From: Micrococcus cohnii
Lineage (GTDB): Bacteria; Actinomycetota; Actinomycetes; Actinomycetales; Micrococcaceae
Reading direction: 5' to 3'
Assembly: GCF_014205175.1 (NCBI RefSeq)
Contig: NZ_JACHNA010000001.1
Location: 62,001-126,000, forward strand
DNA length: 64,000 nt
The notes below the pieces were generated by a model that had not been told where the DNA came from, made no database searches, and was given only the letters and a program-made list of their open reading frames with translations. The position numbers were made by a program, and so were the translations under genes. Positions within the stretch are counted from its first letter, which is position 1. Each line of letters begins with the position of its first letter. Below are positions 40,136 through 50,645 of this stretch, one piece after another.

Positions 40136-41620
40136 TCAGGCGCCGGGGGTGTTCTCGCCCGCGTCGGCCTTGAGCTGGTCCTCGATGCGTCCGGCGATCT
40201 GCTCGTCGACGTTGCGCCAGTACTCGAGGGCCTTGCCGAGCACGGGCTCGCCCACGCCGGCCAGGGCGCCGGCGACGGTCTTCACGAACTCGGCGCGCTC
40301 GTCGTCGGAGAACACCTCGCGCAGCAGAATCCGCGCCTGACCGAAGTCGTCGTCATCCGCGCGCAGGGTCTGCGCCACGCGCACCAGCTCGCCGTCGGAC
40401 TCCCACGAGGTGTCCGTCGGGCCGGTCTCGTCCGACCACGAGTCGCCGAACGAGTTCGGCACGTACTGCCGGCGCGTGCCGGTGTGGTGGTAGTTCATCT
40501 GGCCGTCGAAGTTGTACGAGTGCACCTCGTTCTTCGGCCGGTTCACCGGCAGCTGCGCGAAGTTCGTGCCGATCCGGTACCGCGCGGCATCGTGGTAGGC
40601 GAACGCGCGGCCCAGCAGCATGCGATCCGGCGAGAGGCCGATGCCCGGCACCGTTGCCGCCGGCGAGAACGCCGCCTGCTCGATCTGCGCGAAGTGGTTC
40701 TCCGGGTTGCGGTTCAGGGTCATGGTGCCGACCTTGATCCGCGGGTAATCCTTCTGGGACCAGGTCTTTGTCAGGTCGAACGGGTTGTACCGGTAGGTCT
40801 TGGCCTCCTCGTACGGCATGACCTGCACGTACAGGTCCCACTTCGGGAACTCGCCGCGCTTGATCGCCTCGAACAGGTCCTGACGGTGGAAGTCGGCGTT
40901 CTTGCCGGCCATCCGCTCGGCCTCGTCGTTCGTGAAGTTGTGCACGCCCTGCTGGGAGATGAAGTGGTACTTCACCCAGAACTTCTCGCCGGAGGCGTTC
41001 ACCCACATGTAGGTGTGCGAGCCGTAGCCGTTCATCTCCCGCCAGGTGCGGGGCAGGCCGCGCGGACCCATCAGGTACGTGACCTGGTGGGCGGTCTCCG
41101 GGTTGTTCGCCCAGAAGTCCCACTGCATCTCACCGTCGCGCAGGCCCGAATCCGGCAGGCGCTTCTGCGAGCGGATGAAGTGGGTGAACTTCATGGGATC
41201 GCGGACGAAGAACACCGGGGTGTTGTTGCCGACCAGGTCGTAGTTGCCCTCGTCGGTGTAGAACTTCAGCGAGAAGCCGCGCACATCGCGCCACGTGTCG
41301 GGCGAACCCAGCTCGCCGGCCACGGTCGAGAAGCGGGCGAGCATCTCGGTCTTGGCGCCGGGCTGGAACAGCAGCGCCTTCGTGTACGCCGAGACGTCCT
41401 CGGTGACCTCGAACTCGCCGAACGCGCCCGACCCCTTCGCGTGCGGGCGGCGCTCGGGGATGTTCATGCGGTTGAACTGCTGGTGCGTCTCCACCAGGTG
41501 CGAGTCGTGCAGCACGATCGGGCCGTCGGGGCCGACCGTGAGCGAGTTGCGGTCCGAGACGGCCGGCGCACCGTGCATCGTCGTCGAGCCGGTGGCGTGC
41601 GGGGTCTTCTTCTCAGCCAT
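40136..41620 (-). CDS. katA: Catalase (monofunctional heme)
   Basis: Breaks down hydrogen peroxide; 494 aa, small-subunit clade. The distal-side block [20 protein letters not shown] with catalytic His, the Asn region [18 protein letters not shown], and the proximal heme ligand in [20 protein letters not shown] (Tyr) are present. A perfect AAAGGAGG ribosome site lies 5 nt before the ATG at 41620. It is divergent from glyA, with a 232-nt gap. Confidence 0.97.
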   Translation of the reverse strand: MAEKKTPHATGSTTMHGAPAVSDRNSLTVGPDGPIVLHDSHLVETHQQFNRMNIPERRPHAKGSGAFGEFEVTEDVSAYTKALLFQPGAKTEMLARFSTVAGELGSPDTWRDVRGFSLKFYTDEGNYDLVGNNTPVFFVRDPMKFTHFIRSQKRLPDSGLRDGEMQWDFWANNPETAHQVTYLMGPRGLPRTWREMNGYGSHTYMWVNASGEKFWVKYHFISQQGVHNFTNDEAERMAGKNADFHRQDLFEAIKRGEFPKWDLYVQVMPYEEAKTYRYNPFDLTKTWSQKDYPRIKVGTMTLNRNPENHFAQIEQAAFSPAATVPGIGLSPDRMLLGRAFAYHDAARYRIGTNFAQLPVNRPKNEVHSYNFDGQMNYHHTGTRRQYVPNSFGDSWSDETGPTDTSWESDGELVRVAQTLRADDDDFGQARILLREVFSDDERAEFVKTVAGALAGVGEPVLGKALEYWRNVDEQIAGRIEDQLKADAGENTPGA

Positions 41621-41649
41621 GGGTCCTCCTTTGAGGGTCGTTCGATGAC

Positions 41650-41664
41650 CAGTGCAGTCCACTG
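41650..41664. promoter_or_regulatory. Short inverted repeat upstream of the catalase gene
   Basis: CAGTG and CACTG separated by 5 nt, 30-44 nt upstream of the catalase start; a possible regulator site, short enough to be chance. Confidence 0.25.
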
Positions 41665-41744
41665 TGCCATCTGCCACCCCGACGGTGTAGTGGCGGCGGC
41701 CTTGACGGGGTGTCGAACCGGGCCTCCGAGGCCGCCGTCGTCGC

Positions 41745-41750
41745 TAGGAT
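41745..41750 (+). promoter_or_regulatory. Predicted -10 hexamer of glyA
   Basis: TAGGAT about 100 nt before the glyA GTG. No -35 match. Confidence 0.5.
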
Positions 41751-41852
41751 TGGCCGGGAGCCGAGGCCGCGCCGCGCGCCCGAGCCTGAGCGGACACGCC
41801 CCGTGCGCCTCCGCCGTACCCCACCGCACGCCCAGCCGAAGGGAAGTTCGAC

Positions 41853-43133
41853 GTGACCCAGTCGCCCGACATCAACACGCAGCCGCTCTCCGAGGTGGAT
41901 CCCGAGATCGCCCAGGCGCTCGCCGACGAGCTGGGTCGCCAGCGCGGCACGCTCGAGATGATCGCCTCGGAGAACTTCGTCCCGCGCGCCATCCTGCAGA
42001 CGCAGGGTTCGGTGCTCACCAACAAGTACGCCGAGGGCTACCCGGGGCGTCGCTACTACGGCGGCTGCGAGTTCGTGGACGTGGCCGAGAACCTGGCGAT
42101 CCAGCGTGCCAAGGACCTCTTCGGCGCTGAGCACGCCAACGTCCAGCCGCACGCCGGAGCGCAGGCCAACGTCGCCGTCATGACCGCCCTGATGAACCAC
42201 GGCGACAAGCTCATGGGCCTGTCCCTGGCGCATGGCGGCCACCTGACCCACGGCATGAAGCTGAACTTCTCCGGCAAGAACTACGAGATCGCCGCCTACG
42301 AGGTGGACCCGGACACCTACCGCGTGGACATGGACAAGGTCCGCGAGCAGGCGCTGGCCGAGCGCCCGGACGTGATCGTCGCCGGCTGGTCCGCCTACCC
42401 CCGGCAGCTGGACTTCGCCGCGTTCCGCCAGATCGCCGACGAGGTCGGCGCGAAGCTGTGGGTGGACATGGCGCACTTCGCCGGCCTGGTGGCCGCGGGC
42501 CTGCACCCGAACCCGGTGCCGCACGCCGACGTCGTCTCCTCGACCGTGCACAAGACCCTGGCCGGCCCGCGCTCGGGCTTCATCCTCACCACGGAGGAGC
42601 TGAAGAAGAAGATCGACTCGTCCGTGTTCCCGGGCCAGCAGGGCGGCCCGCTGATGCACGCGATCGCGGGCAAGGCCGTGGCCTTCAAGATCGCCGGCTC
42701 CGAGGACTTCAAGGCCAAGCAGCAGCGCACTCTGGCCGGCGCCCGCATCCTCGCCGAGCGCCTGTCCGGCACGGACATGGCCGAACACGGGGTCTCGGTG
42801 CTCACCGGCGGCACCGACGTGCACCTGGTGCTCGTGGACCTGCGCGAGTCTCAGCTGGACGGCCGTCAGGCCGAGGACCTGCTGCACGAGGTCGGCATCA
42901 CCGTGAACCGCAACTCCGTGCCGTGGGACCCGCGCCCGCCGATGACCACTTCCGGCCTGCGCATCGGCACCCCGGCCCTGGCCTCCCGCGGCTTCGGCGA
43001 GGCCGAGTTCCGCGAGGTCTCGGACATCATCGCCGCGGCCCTCACGCCGAGTCCGGACGTCGAGTCCCTGCGCGCCCGCGTGGACAAGCTGGCCGCCGAC
43101 TTCCCGCTGTACGACGGCCTCGAGAGCTGGTGA
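41853..43133 (+). CDS. glyA: Serine hydroxymethyltransferase
   Basis: PLP enzyme making glycine and 5,10-methylene-THF from serine and THF; 426 aa. Visible are [29 protein letters not shown], and the PLP-lysine motif [21 protein letters not shown] start preceded by GAAGGGAAG. folD follows after 8 nt, so the pair forms an operon converting serine-derived carbon to 10-formyl-THF for purN and purH. Confidence 0.97.
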   Translation: MTQSPDINTQPLSEVDPEIAQALADELGRQRGTLEMIASENFVPRAILQTQGSVLTNKYAEGYPGRRYYGGCEFVDVAENLAIQRAKDLFGAEHANVQPHAGAQANVAVMTALMNHGDKLMGLSLAHGGHLTHGMKLNFSGKNYEIAAYEVDPDTYRVDMDKVREQALAERPDVIVAGWSAYPRQLDFAAFRQIADEVGAKLWVDMAHFAGLVAAGLHPNPVPHADVVSSTVHKTLAGPRSGFILTTEELKKKIDSSVFPGQQGGPLMHAIAGKAVAFKIAGSEDFKAKQQRTLAGARILAERLSGTDMAEHGVSVLTGGTDVHLVLVDLRESQLDGRQAEDLLHEVGITVNRNSVPWDPRPPMTTSGLRIGTPALASRGFGEAEFREVSDIIAAALTPSPDVESLRARVDKLAADFPLYDGLESW

Positions 43134-43141
43134 GAGGGCCC

Positions 43142-44026
43142 ATGACCGCGAAGACCCTCGACGGCAAGGCCACGGCCGCCACGATCAAAGACGAGCTGCG
43201 CGTGCGCGTGCAGGCTCTGGCCGAGCGCGGGGTCACCCCGGGTCTGGGCACGGTGCTCGTCGGCGACGACGCCGGCTCGCAGAAGTACGTGGCGGGCAAG
43301 CACCGGGACTGCGCGCAGGTCGGCATCACCTCCATTCAGCGCGAGCTGCCCGCAGACGCGACCGAAGAGCAGATCCTGCAGGTGGTGCGCGAGCTGAACG
43401 AGGATCCGGCCTGCACCGGGTACATCGTGCAGCTGCCCCTGCCGAAGCAGGTGGACACCCAGAAGGTGCTCGAGGCGATCGACCCGGCCAAGGACGCCGA
43501 CGGCCTGCATCCGATGAACCTGGGCCGCCTCGTGGCCTCGGTCTCTGGCGAGCTCGACTCGCCGCTGCCGTGCACGCCGGCTGGCTGCGTCGAGCTGTTG
43601 CGCCGGCACGGTGTCGAGCTGGCCGGCAAGCACGTCGTGGTGATCGGCCGTGGAGTGACCATTGGCCGCCCGGCCGGCCTGGTGCTGACCCGCCGCGAGG
43701 TCAACGCGACCGTGACGCTGGCCCACACCGGCACCACCAACCTGGACGAGCTGCTCGCCAGCGCCGACGTGATCATCGCCGCCGCAGGCTCCGCGCACAT
43801 GGTGAAGCCGGAGCAGGTCAAGGACGGTGTGATCGTGCTCGACGTGGGCGTCTCCCGCGTGACGGGCGAGGACGGCACCTCCCGTGTGCTCGGCGACGTG
43901 GACCCGGCCGTGGCCGAGAAGGCGGCGTGGATGGCGCCCAACCCCGGCGGTGTGGGCCCCATGACCCGCGTGATGCTGCTGGCCAACGTGGTCGAGGCGG
44001 CCGAGCGGGCCGCCGCGGCACGCTGA
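43142..44026 (+). CDS. folD: Methylenetetrahydrofolate dehydrogenase / cyclohydrolase
   Basis: Bifunctional NADP enzyme giving 10-formyl-THF; 294 aa. The catalytic-lysine motif [17 protein letters not shown], the QLPLPKQ block, [11 protein letters not shown] and the nucleotide site [18 protein letters not shown] are visible; [20 protein letters not shown] closes the fold. In the glyA operon, 8 nt after its stop, with GAGAGGG as ribosome site. Confidence 0.97.
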   Translation: MTAKTLDGKATAATIKDELRVRVQALAERGVTPGLGTVLVGDDAGSQKYVAGKHRDCAQVGITSIQRELPADATEEQILQVVRELNEDPACTGYIVQLPLPKQVDTQKVLEAIDPAKDADGLHPMNLGRLVASVSGELDSPLPCTPAGCVELLRRHGVELAGKHVVVIGRGVTIGRPAGLVLTRREVNATVTLAHTGTTNLDELLASADVIIAAAGSAHMVKPEQVKDGVIVLDVGVSRVTGEDGTSRVLGDVDPAVAEKAAWMAPNPGGVGPMTRVMLLANVVEAAERAAAAR

Positions 44027-44039
44027 GCCCCAGCACGTC

Positions 44040-45554
44040 TCACACGTCGGTGCCGGGCCGCCCCGTGCGTGCCCGGTGCCGACGCAGCAGGTCCAGCCCG
44101 GAGGAGACGAACACGATCGTCCAACTGACGGCGACGACGCCGAGGGCGACGACGAGCGCGTGGGCGAACGGCTCGGCCGACGCCGTGGCGGTTCCGTCGC
44201 CCGGCCCGGTGGCATAGAACGCACCGAGCACCACGGCCATGCCGATCGAGGTGCCCACGCGCTGTGTGGTCTGCGCGACGCCGCCGGCGGACCCGGCGCG
44301 GGCGGGGTCGACGTCGTCCATCATGAGCACCTGCGCGCTCGTCATGATCAGCGCTTGGGAGGCGCCCTGCGGCACCAGCAGGGCGGCGATCGTCCACACC
44401 GGCAGCGTGCCGGCCGCGACGGGACCGGCGCACGCCATGATCGCCAGCATTGCACCGACGCCCATGGCGGCGCCGACGAACACGAACCACGGACCGCAGC
44501 GATGCACCCGCGCCCCGATCCACGTCGAAGCGGCCGTCACCACGAGCGCTCCGGCCAGAGTCATCAGGCCGGCGACGAACGCGCTGTGCCCGAGACCGCG
44601 CTGCACGAAGACCGCGATCACGGCGAACGCAGCCGGCATCGTGCCCATGTAGAGGGTCGCGTGCAGCGTCGAGAACGTGAACGAGGGGCGCTGGAACAGG
44701 GACGGGTCCACCATCGGGTGCACCCCGGTGCGCGGGGCGGCGGCGCGCACCCGCCGCTCCCACAACCACCACGTCACGAGCAGGGCGGCTGCCGGGGCGA
44801 GCAGCCAGACGGTCCCCGGGGCGATGAAGGGGACCATCAGGCACACGGTCGCCGCGGCCAGCAGCACGACGCCGACCGAGTCCAGGGCCCGCAGCGCCCC
44901 CAGCGGCGAGAGCGCCGACCGCTCCAGCACGGTCTGCGTCGGCGGGTGCAGCCAGAGGGCGGCCAGCACGGTGGCGAGCAGACCCACGGGCACGCTCACG
45001 AGGAAGGCGGCACGCCATCCCCACTGATCGCCGAAGGCCTCGAGCAGCAACCCGCCCAACGGGGGCCCGACGGCCACGCCGAGCCCGATCACCGTGCCGA
45101 ACATGCCGTAGGCCTTGCCGCGCGCCGAGCCGGTGAAGGTCGACTGGATGACACCGATGATCTGCGGATTGAACAGACCCGCCCCGATGCCGGTGAGCAG
45201 ACGCGCCGCGTTGAGCATTCCGGGGGAGACCGCCAGCCCGGAGAGCAGGGAACCGAGGGCGTAGACCGCGATGCCGACCAGGAACAGGGGCTTGCGGCCG
45301 AACAGATCGCCGGCTCGGCCGGAGGCCACGAGGACGACGCCGAAGGTGAGCGTGTACCCGGCGAGCACCCACTGCAGGTCCGCGGTGCCCGTTCCGAGTC
45401 CCGTCTCGATCGCGGGCAGGGCCACGTTGACGATCGACACGCTCATCAGCGAAATGAACAGCGGCATGAGCAGCACGGCCAGCACCCGGCGCTGTCGCGG
45501 GGTGAAGCGCGGCGCGTCGTCAGCGGGGGCGTCGGAGACGGGGGAGCGGCTCAT
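44040..45554 (-). CDS. MFS multidrug-type transporter (DHA2, 14-helix)
   Basis: Drug/proton antiporter-like protein of 504 aa with about 14 hydrophobic segments. SIVNVALPAIETGLGTGTAD (helix 1), QWVLAGYTLTFGVVLVASGR and the ADLFGRK-like GRAGDLFGRKPLFLVGIAVY are DHA2 signatures; antiporter motif C appears as GLGVAVGPPLGGLLLE. Drug unknown. ATG at 45554 is 6 nt after TATCCT, so leaderless; the much longer open frame upstream runs through xthA antisense and is not real. Confidence 0.9.
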   Translation of the reverse strand: MSRSPVSDAPADDAPRFTPRQRRVLAVLLMPLFISLMSVSIVNVALPAIETGLGTGTADLQWVLAGYTLTFGVVLVASGRAGDLFGRKPLFLVGIAVYALGSLLSGLAVSPGMLNAARLLTGIGAGLFNPQIIGVIQSTFTGSARGKAYGMFGTVIGLGVAVGPPLGGLLLEAFGDQWGWRAAFLVSVPVGLLATVLAALWLHPPTQTVLERSALSPLGALRALDSVGVVLLAAATVCLMVPFIAPGTVWLLAPAAALLVTWWLWERRVRAAAPRTGVHPMVDPSLFQRPSFTFSTLHATLYMGTMPAAFAVIAVFVQRGLGHSAFVAGLMTLAGALVVTAASTWIGARVHRCGPWFVFVGAAMGVGAMLAIMACAGPVAAGTLPVWTIAALLVPQGASQALIMTSAQVLMMDDVDPARAGSAGGVAQTTQRVGTSIGMAVVLGAFYATGPGDGTATASAEPFAHALVVALGVVAVSWTIVFVSSGLDLLRRHRARTGRPGTDV

Positions 45555-45560
45555 CCGGCC

Positions 45561-45566
45561 AGGATA
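45561..45566 (-). promoter_or_regulatory. Predicted -10 hexamer of the DHA2 transporter gene
   Basis: TATCCT on the minus strand, 6 nt before the ATG. Confidence 0.55.
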
Positions 45567-45635
45567 GGCGGACCCGCATCTCGAGCTGGGCTGTGCGGTG
45601 GGCGAACGGATTCGTGACTCGGGTCGCCGGTGCGG

Positions 45636-45641
45636 GACAAT
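45636..45641 (+). promoter_or_regulatory. Predicted -10 hexamer upstream of the membrane protein-xthA-trpS group
   Basis: GACAAT about 100 nt before the ATG at 45739. Confidence 0.35.
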
Positions 45642-45738
45642 GGGGGCCAGCCTCGGCCGACCCGTCGGGGCATGTCCACGCTCGAGGCGTCGCCGCCGGC
45701 CGGCCGCGACGCTGCGGATCCAGGAGAACATCCGTCCC

Positions 45739-46341
45739 ATGGCCCAGTCCCTGCCTTCGTCTGAGAACGTCTCGCAGTCCCGTCGCCCCCGAGGAGGCGG
45801 CCTGCAGATCGGCTCGCTCGGCTTCGCGGTGATGATCACCGTGCTTTTGGTCGCGCTGCTGTTCGCCGCGAACCAGAACACCGTGATCGGGTGGCTGCTG
45901 GTGGCGATCTCGGCAGGATGGCTGCTGTTCGCGGTCATCGTGTTCTGGCAGATGCGCCGGGGGCTGCGCTCCGCGGCCCGCCGCATGGACGACGCGGTCG
46001 CCCGCTCGGCCGACGCGATGGCCCGGCCCGCCGAGCAGGCGCCCGTCGCCGCGTCCCGCCGCGAGGCAGCGGCGCCGGAGGCCCCGGCGTCCTCCGGCGA
46101 TCCGATGCGCGATACGAAGCTCGACCACTCGTTCAAGATCTGCCAGGTGCAGACCCGCGTCATCACCGAGCAGCTGAACCAGGACGGTCCGCTGGACCGC
46201 GAGATGGTCGAGCGCGCACTGGAGACCATCACCATCACGGCGTCGAACGCCCGTGACATGATCAAGGAGTCCGGCCCGGCCGCCGGCGGTGCCTCCCGCC
46301 GCGACGCCGAGGGCCCGGTGAGCGGAGAGGTGATCGACTGA
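45739..46341 (+). CDS. Two-helix membrane protein, unknown function
   Basis: Protein of 200 aa: short polar start, two membrane helices (about 25-70; GFAVMITVLLVALLFAANQN), then a cytoplasmic region with Ala/Arg-rich linker and a likely helical end (FKICQVQTRVITEQLNQDGP). No known domain. Its stop overlaps the xthA start (TGATG), and a CAGGAG site lies 11 nt before the ATG. Confidence 0.65.
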   Translation: MAQSLPSSENVSQSRRPRGGGLQIGSLGFAVMITVLLVALLFAANQNTVIGWLLVAISAGWLLFAVIVFWQMRRGLRSAARRMDDAVARSADAMARPAEQAPVAASRREAAAPEAPASSGDPMRDTKLDHSFKICQVQTRVITEQLNQDGPLDREMVERALETITITASNARDMIKESGPAAGGASRRDAEGPVSGEVID

Positions 46342-47267
46342 TGACGACGCTGCCCGAACGCGACCCCGAGACCGGCCGCTACCCCGAACCCGCCGAGGGG
46401 GAGCCCGTCGTCCATGCGAACGCGAACGCCCCCAAGGCCGACGGTGCGCTGCGCGTGGCCACCGTCAACGTCAACGGCATCCGCGCGTCGCATCGCAAGG
46501 GCATGGCCGCGTGGTTCGCCGGCCGCGGCGTCGATGTGCTGACCCTCCAGGAGGTCCGGGCCCCCGCCGAGGTCACCGCGACGCTCGTCCCCGAGATCGT
46601 CGGCGACGACTGGGACGAGGTCCACGTGGCCGACGCGATCGCCGCGGCGAAGGGCCGCGCGGGCGTCGCGATCGCCTCCCGTCTGCCGATCGAGGCGACG
46701 CGGGTGGGCATCGGCGACGAGGACGCGTACTTCGACGACGCCGGCCGCTGGATCGAAGCGGACCTGCGTCTTCCCGACGGCTCCCTGTTCACGGTGGTCT
46801 CCGCCTACGTGCACTCCGGCGAGGTCGACACCCCCAAGCAGGTCGACAAGTACCGCTTCCTTGACGAGATGACCCGCCGCCTGCGCGAGTTGGCCGCGGC
46901 GGACCACCCCGCGCTCGTGACCGGCGACCTGAACGTGGGCCACACCGAGCGGGACATCAAGAACTGGAAGGGCAACGTCAAGAAGGCCGGGTTCCTGCCC
47001 GAGGAACGGGCCTACTTCGACCGATTCTTCGGCGAGCTCGGCTGGGTGGACGTGGCCCGCCGCCTCGCCGGGGACGTCGCCGGCCCTTACACGTGGTGGT
47101 CCATGCGCGGCAAGGCGTTCGACAACGACGCCGGCTGGCGCATCGACTACCACATGGCCACCCCGGACCTCGCCAAGCGGGCGAGACAGGCCGTCGTGGA
47201 CCGCGCCCCGAGCTGGGGCACCCGTTTCTCCGACCACGCCCCGCTCGTCGCCGACTACCAGTTCTGA
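46341..47267 (+). CDS. xthA: Exodeoxyribonuclease III / AP endonuclease
   Basis: Base-excision repair nuclease, 308 aa. EEP-fold motifs in order: [29 protein letters not shown] (metal Glu), [18 protein letters not shown] (Asp/Asn), and the C-terminal [12 protein letters not shown] with catalytic Asp-His. About 35 extra residues precede the fold. Coupled to the gene before it; trpS follows after 17 nt. Alternative name xth/exoA. Confidence 0.95.
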   Translation: MTTLPERDPETGRYPEPAEGEPVVHANANAPKADGALRVATVNVNGIRASHRKGMAAWFAGRGVDVLTLQEVRAPAEVTATLVPEIVGDDWDEVHVADAIAAAKGRAGVAIASRLPIEATRVGIGDEDAYFDDAGRWIEADLRLPDGSLFTVVSAYVHSGEVDTPKQVDKYRFLDEMTRRLRELAAADHPALVTGDLNVGHTERDIKNWKGNVKKAGFLPEERAYFDRFFGELGWVDVARRLAGDVAGPYTWWSMRGKAFDNDAGWRIDYHMATPDLAKRARQAVVDRAPSWGTRFSDHAPLVADYQF

Positions 47268-47284
47268 ACCCGGGAGGATCCTCG

Positions 47285-48394
47285 ATGACCGAGCAGACCC
47301 AGCAGCAGGCGCGCGGCGCGCGCAGGAACACCGTGGCGGACGTCCTCGCCCAGGACCCCGCGACGACGGCCCACCTGCCCGGTGCAGGGCGGGGGCACCG
47401 CGTGCTCTCGGGGATGCAGCCCTCGGCGGACTCGCTGCACCTGGGCAACTACCTGGGCGCCCTCGTGAACTGGGTGCGCACCCAGGACGACGTCGAGTCC
47501 TTCTTCTTCGTCCCGGACCTGCACGCGATCACCGTGCCGCAGGAGCCCGAGGCGCTGGCCCAGCGCACGCGCGTCGCCGCGGCCCAGTACATCGCGGCGG
47601 GCATCGACCCGCAGCGCTCCACCCTGTTCGTGCAGTCGCAGGTGCCTGAACACGCCCAGCTGGCCTGGGTGCTCACCTGCATGACGGGCATGGGCGAGGC
47701 CATGCGCATGACGCAGTTCAAGGACAAGGCCGCGAAACAGGGCCAGGACGCCGCCGGGGTCGGGCTGCTGGCCTACCCGATGCTCATGGCCGCGGACATC
47801 CTGCTGTACCAGCCGCACGGGGTGCCCGTCGGTGACGACCAGCGCCAGCACGTTGAGCTCACCCGCACGCTCGCGCAGCGGTTCAACCACCGGTTCGGCG
47901 AGACGTTCGTGGTGCCCACCGGTTTCTATCCGGAGGCCGGCGCGCGCATCTATGACCTGCAGGCCCCCACGTCGAAGATGTCGAAGTCCGCGCAGTCCCC
48001 GAACGGGCTGATCAACATCCTCGACGCCCCGAAGACCATCGCCAAGCGCATCAAGTCGGCCGTCACCGACGACGGCACGCAGGTGCGCTTCGACCGCGAG
48101 GCCAAGCCGGGCGTCTCGAACCTGTTGACGATCCTCTCGGCGGTGACGCAGCGGCCGGTCGCTGCGCTCGAGGCCGAGTTCGAGGGCAAGATGTACGGCC
48201 ACCTCAAGGTCGCCGTCGCGGACGCCGTGGTGGAGGCCCTCGCTCCCATCCGCGAGCGCGCCCTCGAGCTGCTCGAGGACCCGACCGAGCTGGACCGGAT
48301 TCTCGCCGACGGGGCGCACAAGGCCCGCGAGGTCGCTCAGCCGGTGCTGCAGGACGTCTACGCCAAGGTCGGTTTCCTTCCTCCGATGGGCTGA
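47285..48394 (+). CDS. trpS: Tryptophanyl-tRNA synthetase
   Basis: Charges tRNA-Trp; class I synthetase of 369 aa. The HIGH-equivalent [17 protein letters not shown] and the KMSKS loop [15 protein letters not shown] are clear, with the CP1 [18 protein letters not shown]. About 35 residues precede the usual start. GGGAGG lies 7 nt before the ATG; likely in one transcript with xthA. Confidence 0.97.
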   Translation: MTEQTQQQARGARRNTVADVLAQDPATTAHLPGAGRGHRVLSGMQPSADSLHLGNYLGALVNWVRTQDDVESFFFVPDLHAITVPQEPEALAQRTRVAAAQYIAAGIDPQRSTLFVQSQVPEHAQLAWVLTCMTGMGEAMRMTQFKDKAAKQGQDAAGVGLLAYPMLMAADILLYQPHGVPVGDDQRQHVELTRTLAQRFNHRFGETFVVPTGFYPEAGARIYDLQAPTSKMSKSAQSPNGLINILDAPKTIAKRIKSAVTDDGTQVRFDREAKPGVSNLLTILSAVTQRPVAALEAEFEGKMYGHLKVAVADAVVEALAPIRERALELLEDPTELDRILADGAHKAREVAQPVLQDVYAKVGFLPPMG

Positions 48395-48488
48395 TCCGCG
48401 GGGCATCTCATCCCTGAGGGGGAAGCGTGCGACACAGGCGACTGCCAGGATGGTCACCGGCATAGAAACAGTGACGAAAGGCAGGTCG

Positions 48489-49274
48489 ATGGCCGCGACA
48501 GCGACGCAGGGGGCACCGCCGAACGGGCCCCGCTCACCGAGGACAGGAACCGAGCCGGTCCTGGAGACGGAGAACCTGGTCAAGATCTACGGCAAGGGCC
48601 CCTCGCGCTTCGACGCGCTCAAGGGCCTGACCCTGCAGATCCACCGGGGTGAGTCCGTCGCGATCGTCGGCAAGTCCGGATCCGGCAAATCCACGCTCAT
48701 GCACCTGATCGCGCTGCTGGACCAGCCGAGCGCCGGCGTCGTGGCGATGGACGGACAGCCCGTCTCCCAGTTGAAGACCTCCCAGGTGGCGAAGCTGCGC
48801 AATGAGACCTTCGGGTTCGTGTTCCAGCAGTTCTTCCTCAATCCGGGGCAGACCGTGCTCGAGAACGTCATGCTGCCCCTGAAGATCGCCGGCGTGGGCC
48901 GGGCCGAGCGCAAGCGCCGCGGCATGGAGGTGCTCGACCGCCTCGGCTTGGCGGACAAGGCCAAGAACAAGGCGACCGACCTCTCCGGTGGCCAGAAGCA
49001 GCGCGTGTGCATCGCCCGTGCCCTGGTGAACCGGCCGACGGTGCTCTTCGCTGACGAACCGACGGGGAACCTCGACACCGCGACCTCCGAGGTCGTGGAG
49101 GACATCCTCTTCAGCCTCAATCGTGAGGAGGGCATCACCCTGGTCGTGGTGACCCACGACGACGACCTCGCCGCCCGCTGCGACCGGCGGATCGAGATGC
49201 AGGATGGGCTGATTATCGCGGACAGCCGCGAGAGCACGACCGAGGGCGCACACCGAACGGGGGAGCGGGCATGA
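48489..49274 (+). CDS. ABC transporter ATP-binding protein (MacB/LolD type)
   Basis: ATPase of 261 aa. Walker [21 protein letters not shown], signature LSGGQKQRVCIARALVN, Walker B VLFADEPTGNLDTATSE and switch His in VVVTHDDDLAARC are the MacB/LolD/FtsE pattern. ~30 disordered residues precede the domain. ATG chosen near an AAAGGCAGG site. The permease gene follows with an ATGA overlap. Substrate unknown; such pairs move lipids, peptides or signals in the membrane. Confidence 0.92.
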   Translation: MAATATQGAPPNGPRSPRTGTEPVLETENLVKIYGKGPSRFDALKGLTLQIHRGESVAIVGKSGSGKSTLMHLIALLDQPSAGVVAMDGQPVSQLKTSQVAKLRNETFGFVFQQFFLNPGQTVLENVMLPLKIAGVGRAERKRRGMEVLDRLGLADKAKNKATDLSGGQKQRVCIARALVNRPTVLFADEPTGNLDTATSEVVEDILFSLNREEGITLVVVTHDDDLAARCDRRIEMQDGLIIADSRESTTEGAHRTGERA

Positions 49275-50554
49275 GGATGATGGACGTCGCCGGGACGGCG
49301 CTGAGCAACACGTGGCGGTCGAAGGCCCGCACCCTGCTGACGGTCATCGCGATCGTCGTGGGAGCGTTCACCCTGACCCTGACCTCTGGTCTGGGCGCCG
49401 GCGTGAACAAGTACGTGGACACCGTGGTCGAGGGCTTTGGCGCCCCCGACGAACTGAGCGTGTCCAAGCAGAGTGACACGCCCGCCGGCGGCGGCATGAT
49501 GGGCGGTGCTCCGACCGAGTACGAGGAGGAGACCGGCGGTGGCGAGATGTTCGGCACGCCGCTGCTGACGAAGAAGGACCTGGAGGCGATCGAGAAGACC
49601 AAGCACGTCACCGACGTGGAGACGGTCCGCATGGTCGAGCCCGATTACATTCAGGGCGAGGACGGCACCAAGTGGCAGGTCCCGTTCATGGGCAGCTCGG
49701 CCGAGATCGACATGCTCTCCCTCGACGCCGGCCGCGCACCGGTCGAGGACGCCGCGGAGATCACCGTGCCGGTGGAGTGGGTTGAGCCCCTCGGTGGAAA
49801 GTCGGCCGAGGACGTCCTCGGGCAGCAGGTCACGCTCGCCGCCTCGAACCCGCTGCAGGAACGCGACACCGTCACCGCCACCGTGGTCGGCGTGACGGGC
49901 ACGGCCGCCTCGGGCTCGGGAGCGGGCCCGGTGCCGTCGGTCTCGCTCGAGCAGGACCTGCACGACATCACGACGAAGGGTCTGCCCGAGCAGCAGCGCA
50001 ACACCTACTTCCAGGCCACCGTGACCGTCGAGGACATGGAGGCCAACGAGCAGGCCGTCAAACAGTCGCTGGCGGAGCAGGGCTACCAGGCCCAGACACT
50101 GGAGGAACAGCTCGGCGTCATCCGCGGGATCATCGACGCGGTGACCTGGGTGCTCAGCGGCTTCGGCTTGATCGCCCTGCTGGCGGCGAGCTTCGGCATC
50201 ATCAACACCCTGCTGATGTCGGTGCAGGAGCGCACCCGCGAGATCGGCCTGATGAAGTCTCTGGGCATGAGCTCCGGCAAGGTCTTCACGCTGTTCTCCA
50301 TGGAGGCGGTCATGATCGGACTGATGGGCTCGGTGGTCGGCGTCGGGCTGGGCCTGGCCGTCGGCTTCGGGGCGAACGCCCTGCTCGTGAACGGCGCTCT
50401 GAAGGACGTCGCCGGGCTCACCCTGTTCGCGCTGAACCCGCTGGCGATCCTCGGCACGATCGGGCTGATCCTGCTCATCGCCTTCCTCGCCGGCACTCTG
50501 CCGGCCCTGCGCGCGGCACGGAAGGACCCGATCAGCGCCCTGCGTTACGAGTGA
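49271..50554 (+). CDS. ABC transporter permease (MacB/FtsX type)
   Basis: Permease of 427 aa: first helix near residues 15-35, a large extracytoplasmic domain (about 40-290), then three helices ending PALRAARKDPISALRYE, the family tail. The extracytoplasmic part contains a Gly/Met/Glu-rich insert (GGGMMGG, YEEETGGGEMFG) that could bind a metal; that is inference. Coupled to its ATPase; no third component is nearby. Confidence 0.9.
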   Translation: MRMMDVAGTALSNTWRSKARTLLTVIAIVVGAFTLTLTSGLGAGVNKYVDTVVEGFGAPDELSVSKQSDTPAGGGMMGGAPTEYEEETGGGEMFGTPLLTKKDLEAIEKTKHVTDVETVRMVEPDYIQGEDGTKWQVPFMGSSAEIDMLSLDAGRAPVEDAAEITVPVEWVEPLGGKSAEDVLGQQVTLAASNPLQERDTVTATVVGVTGTAASGSGAGPVPSVSLEQDLHDITTKGLPEQQRNTYFQATVTVEDMEANEQAVKQSLAEQGYQAQTLEEQLGVIRGIIDAVTWVLSGFGLIALLAASFGIINTLLMSVQERTREIGLMKSLGMSSGKVFTLFSMEAVMIGLMGSVVGVGLGLAVGFGANALLVNGALKDVAGLTLFALNPLAILGTIGLILLIAFLAGTLPALRAARKDPISALRYE

Positions 50555-50561
50555 CCAGCCC

Positions 50562-50607
50562 GCGGACGAGCGTCGCGTTCCCCGGCGTGGCGCCGCGACG
50601 CGTCCGC
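50562..50607 (+). terminator. Hairpin after the ABC permease gene
   Basis: GCGGACG(AG)CGTCGCG pairs with CGCGACGCGTCCGC, a 14-bp stem with a 2-nt bulge. Confidence 0.6.
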
Positions 50608-50645
50608 GCGACCCCAGACGACTCCAGCAGAGCTCAGAGGAAGGA

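Noticed and set aside
44040-47237. A 1065-codon minus-strand open frame spanning the MFS gene and xthA antisense
   Set aside because: Only the part up to 45554 looks like protein (MFS helices). The rest is antisense to xthA and the upstream membrane gene and is open because of high GC.
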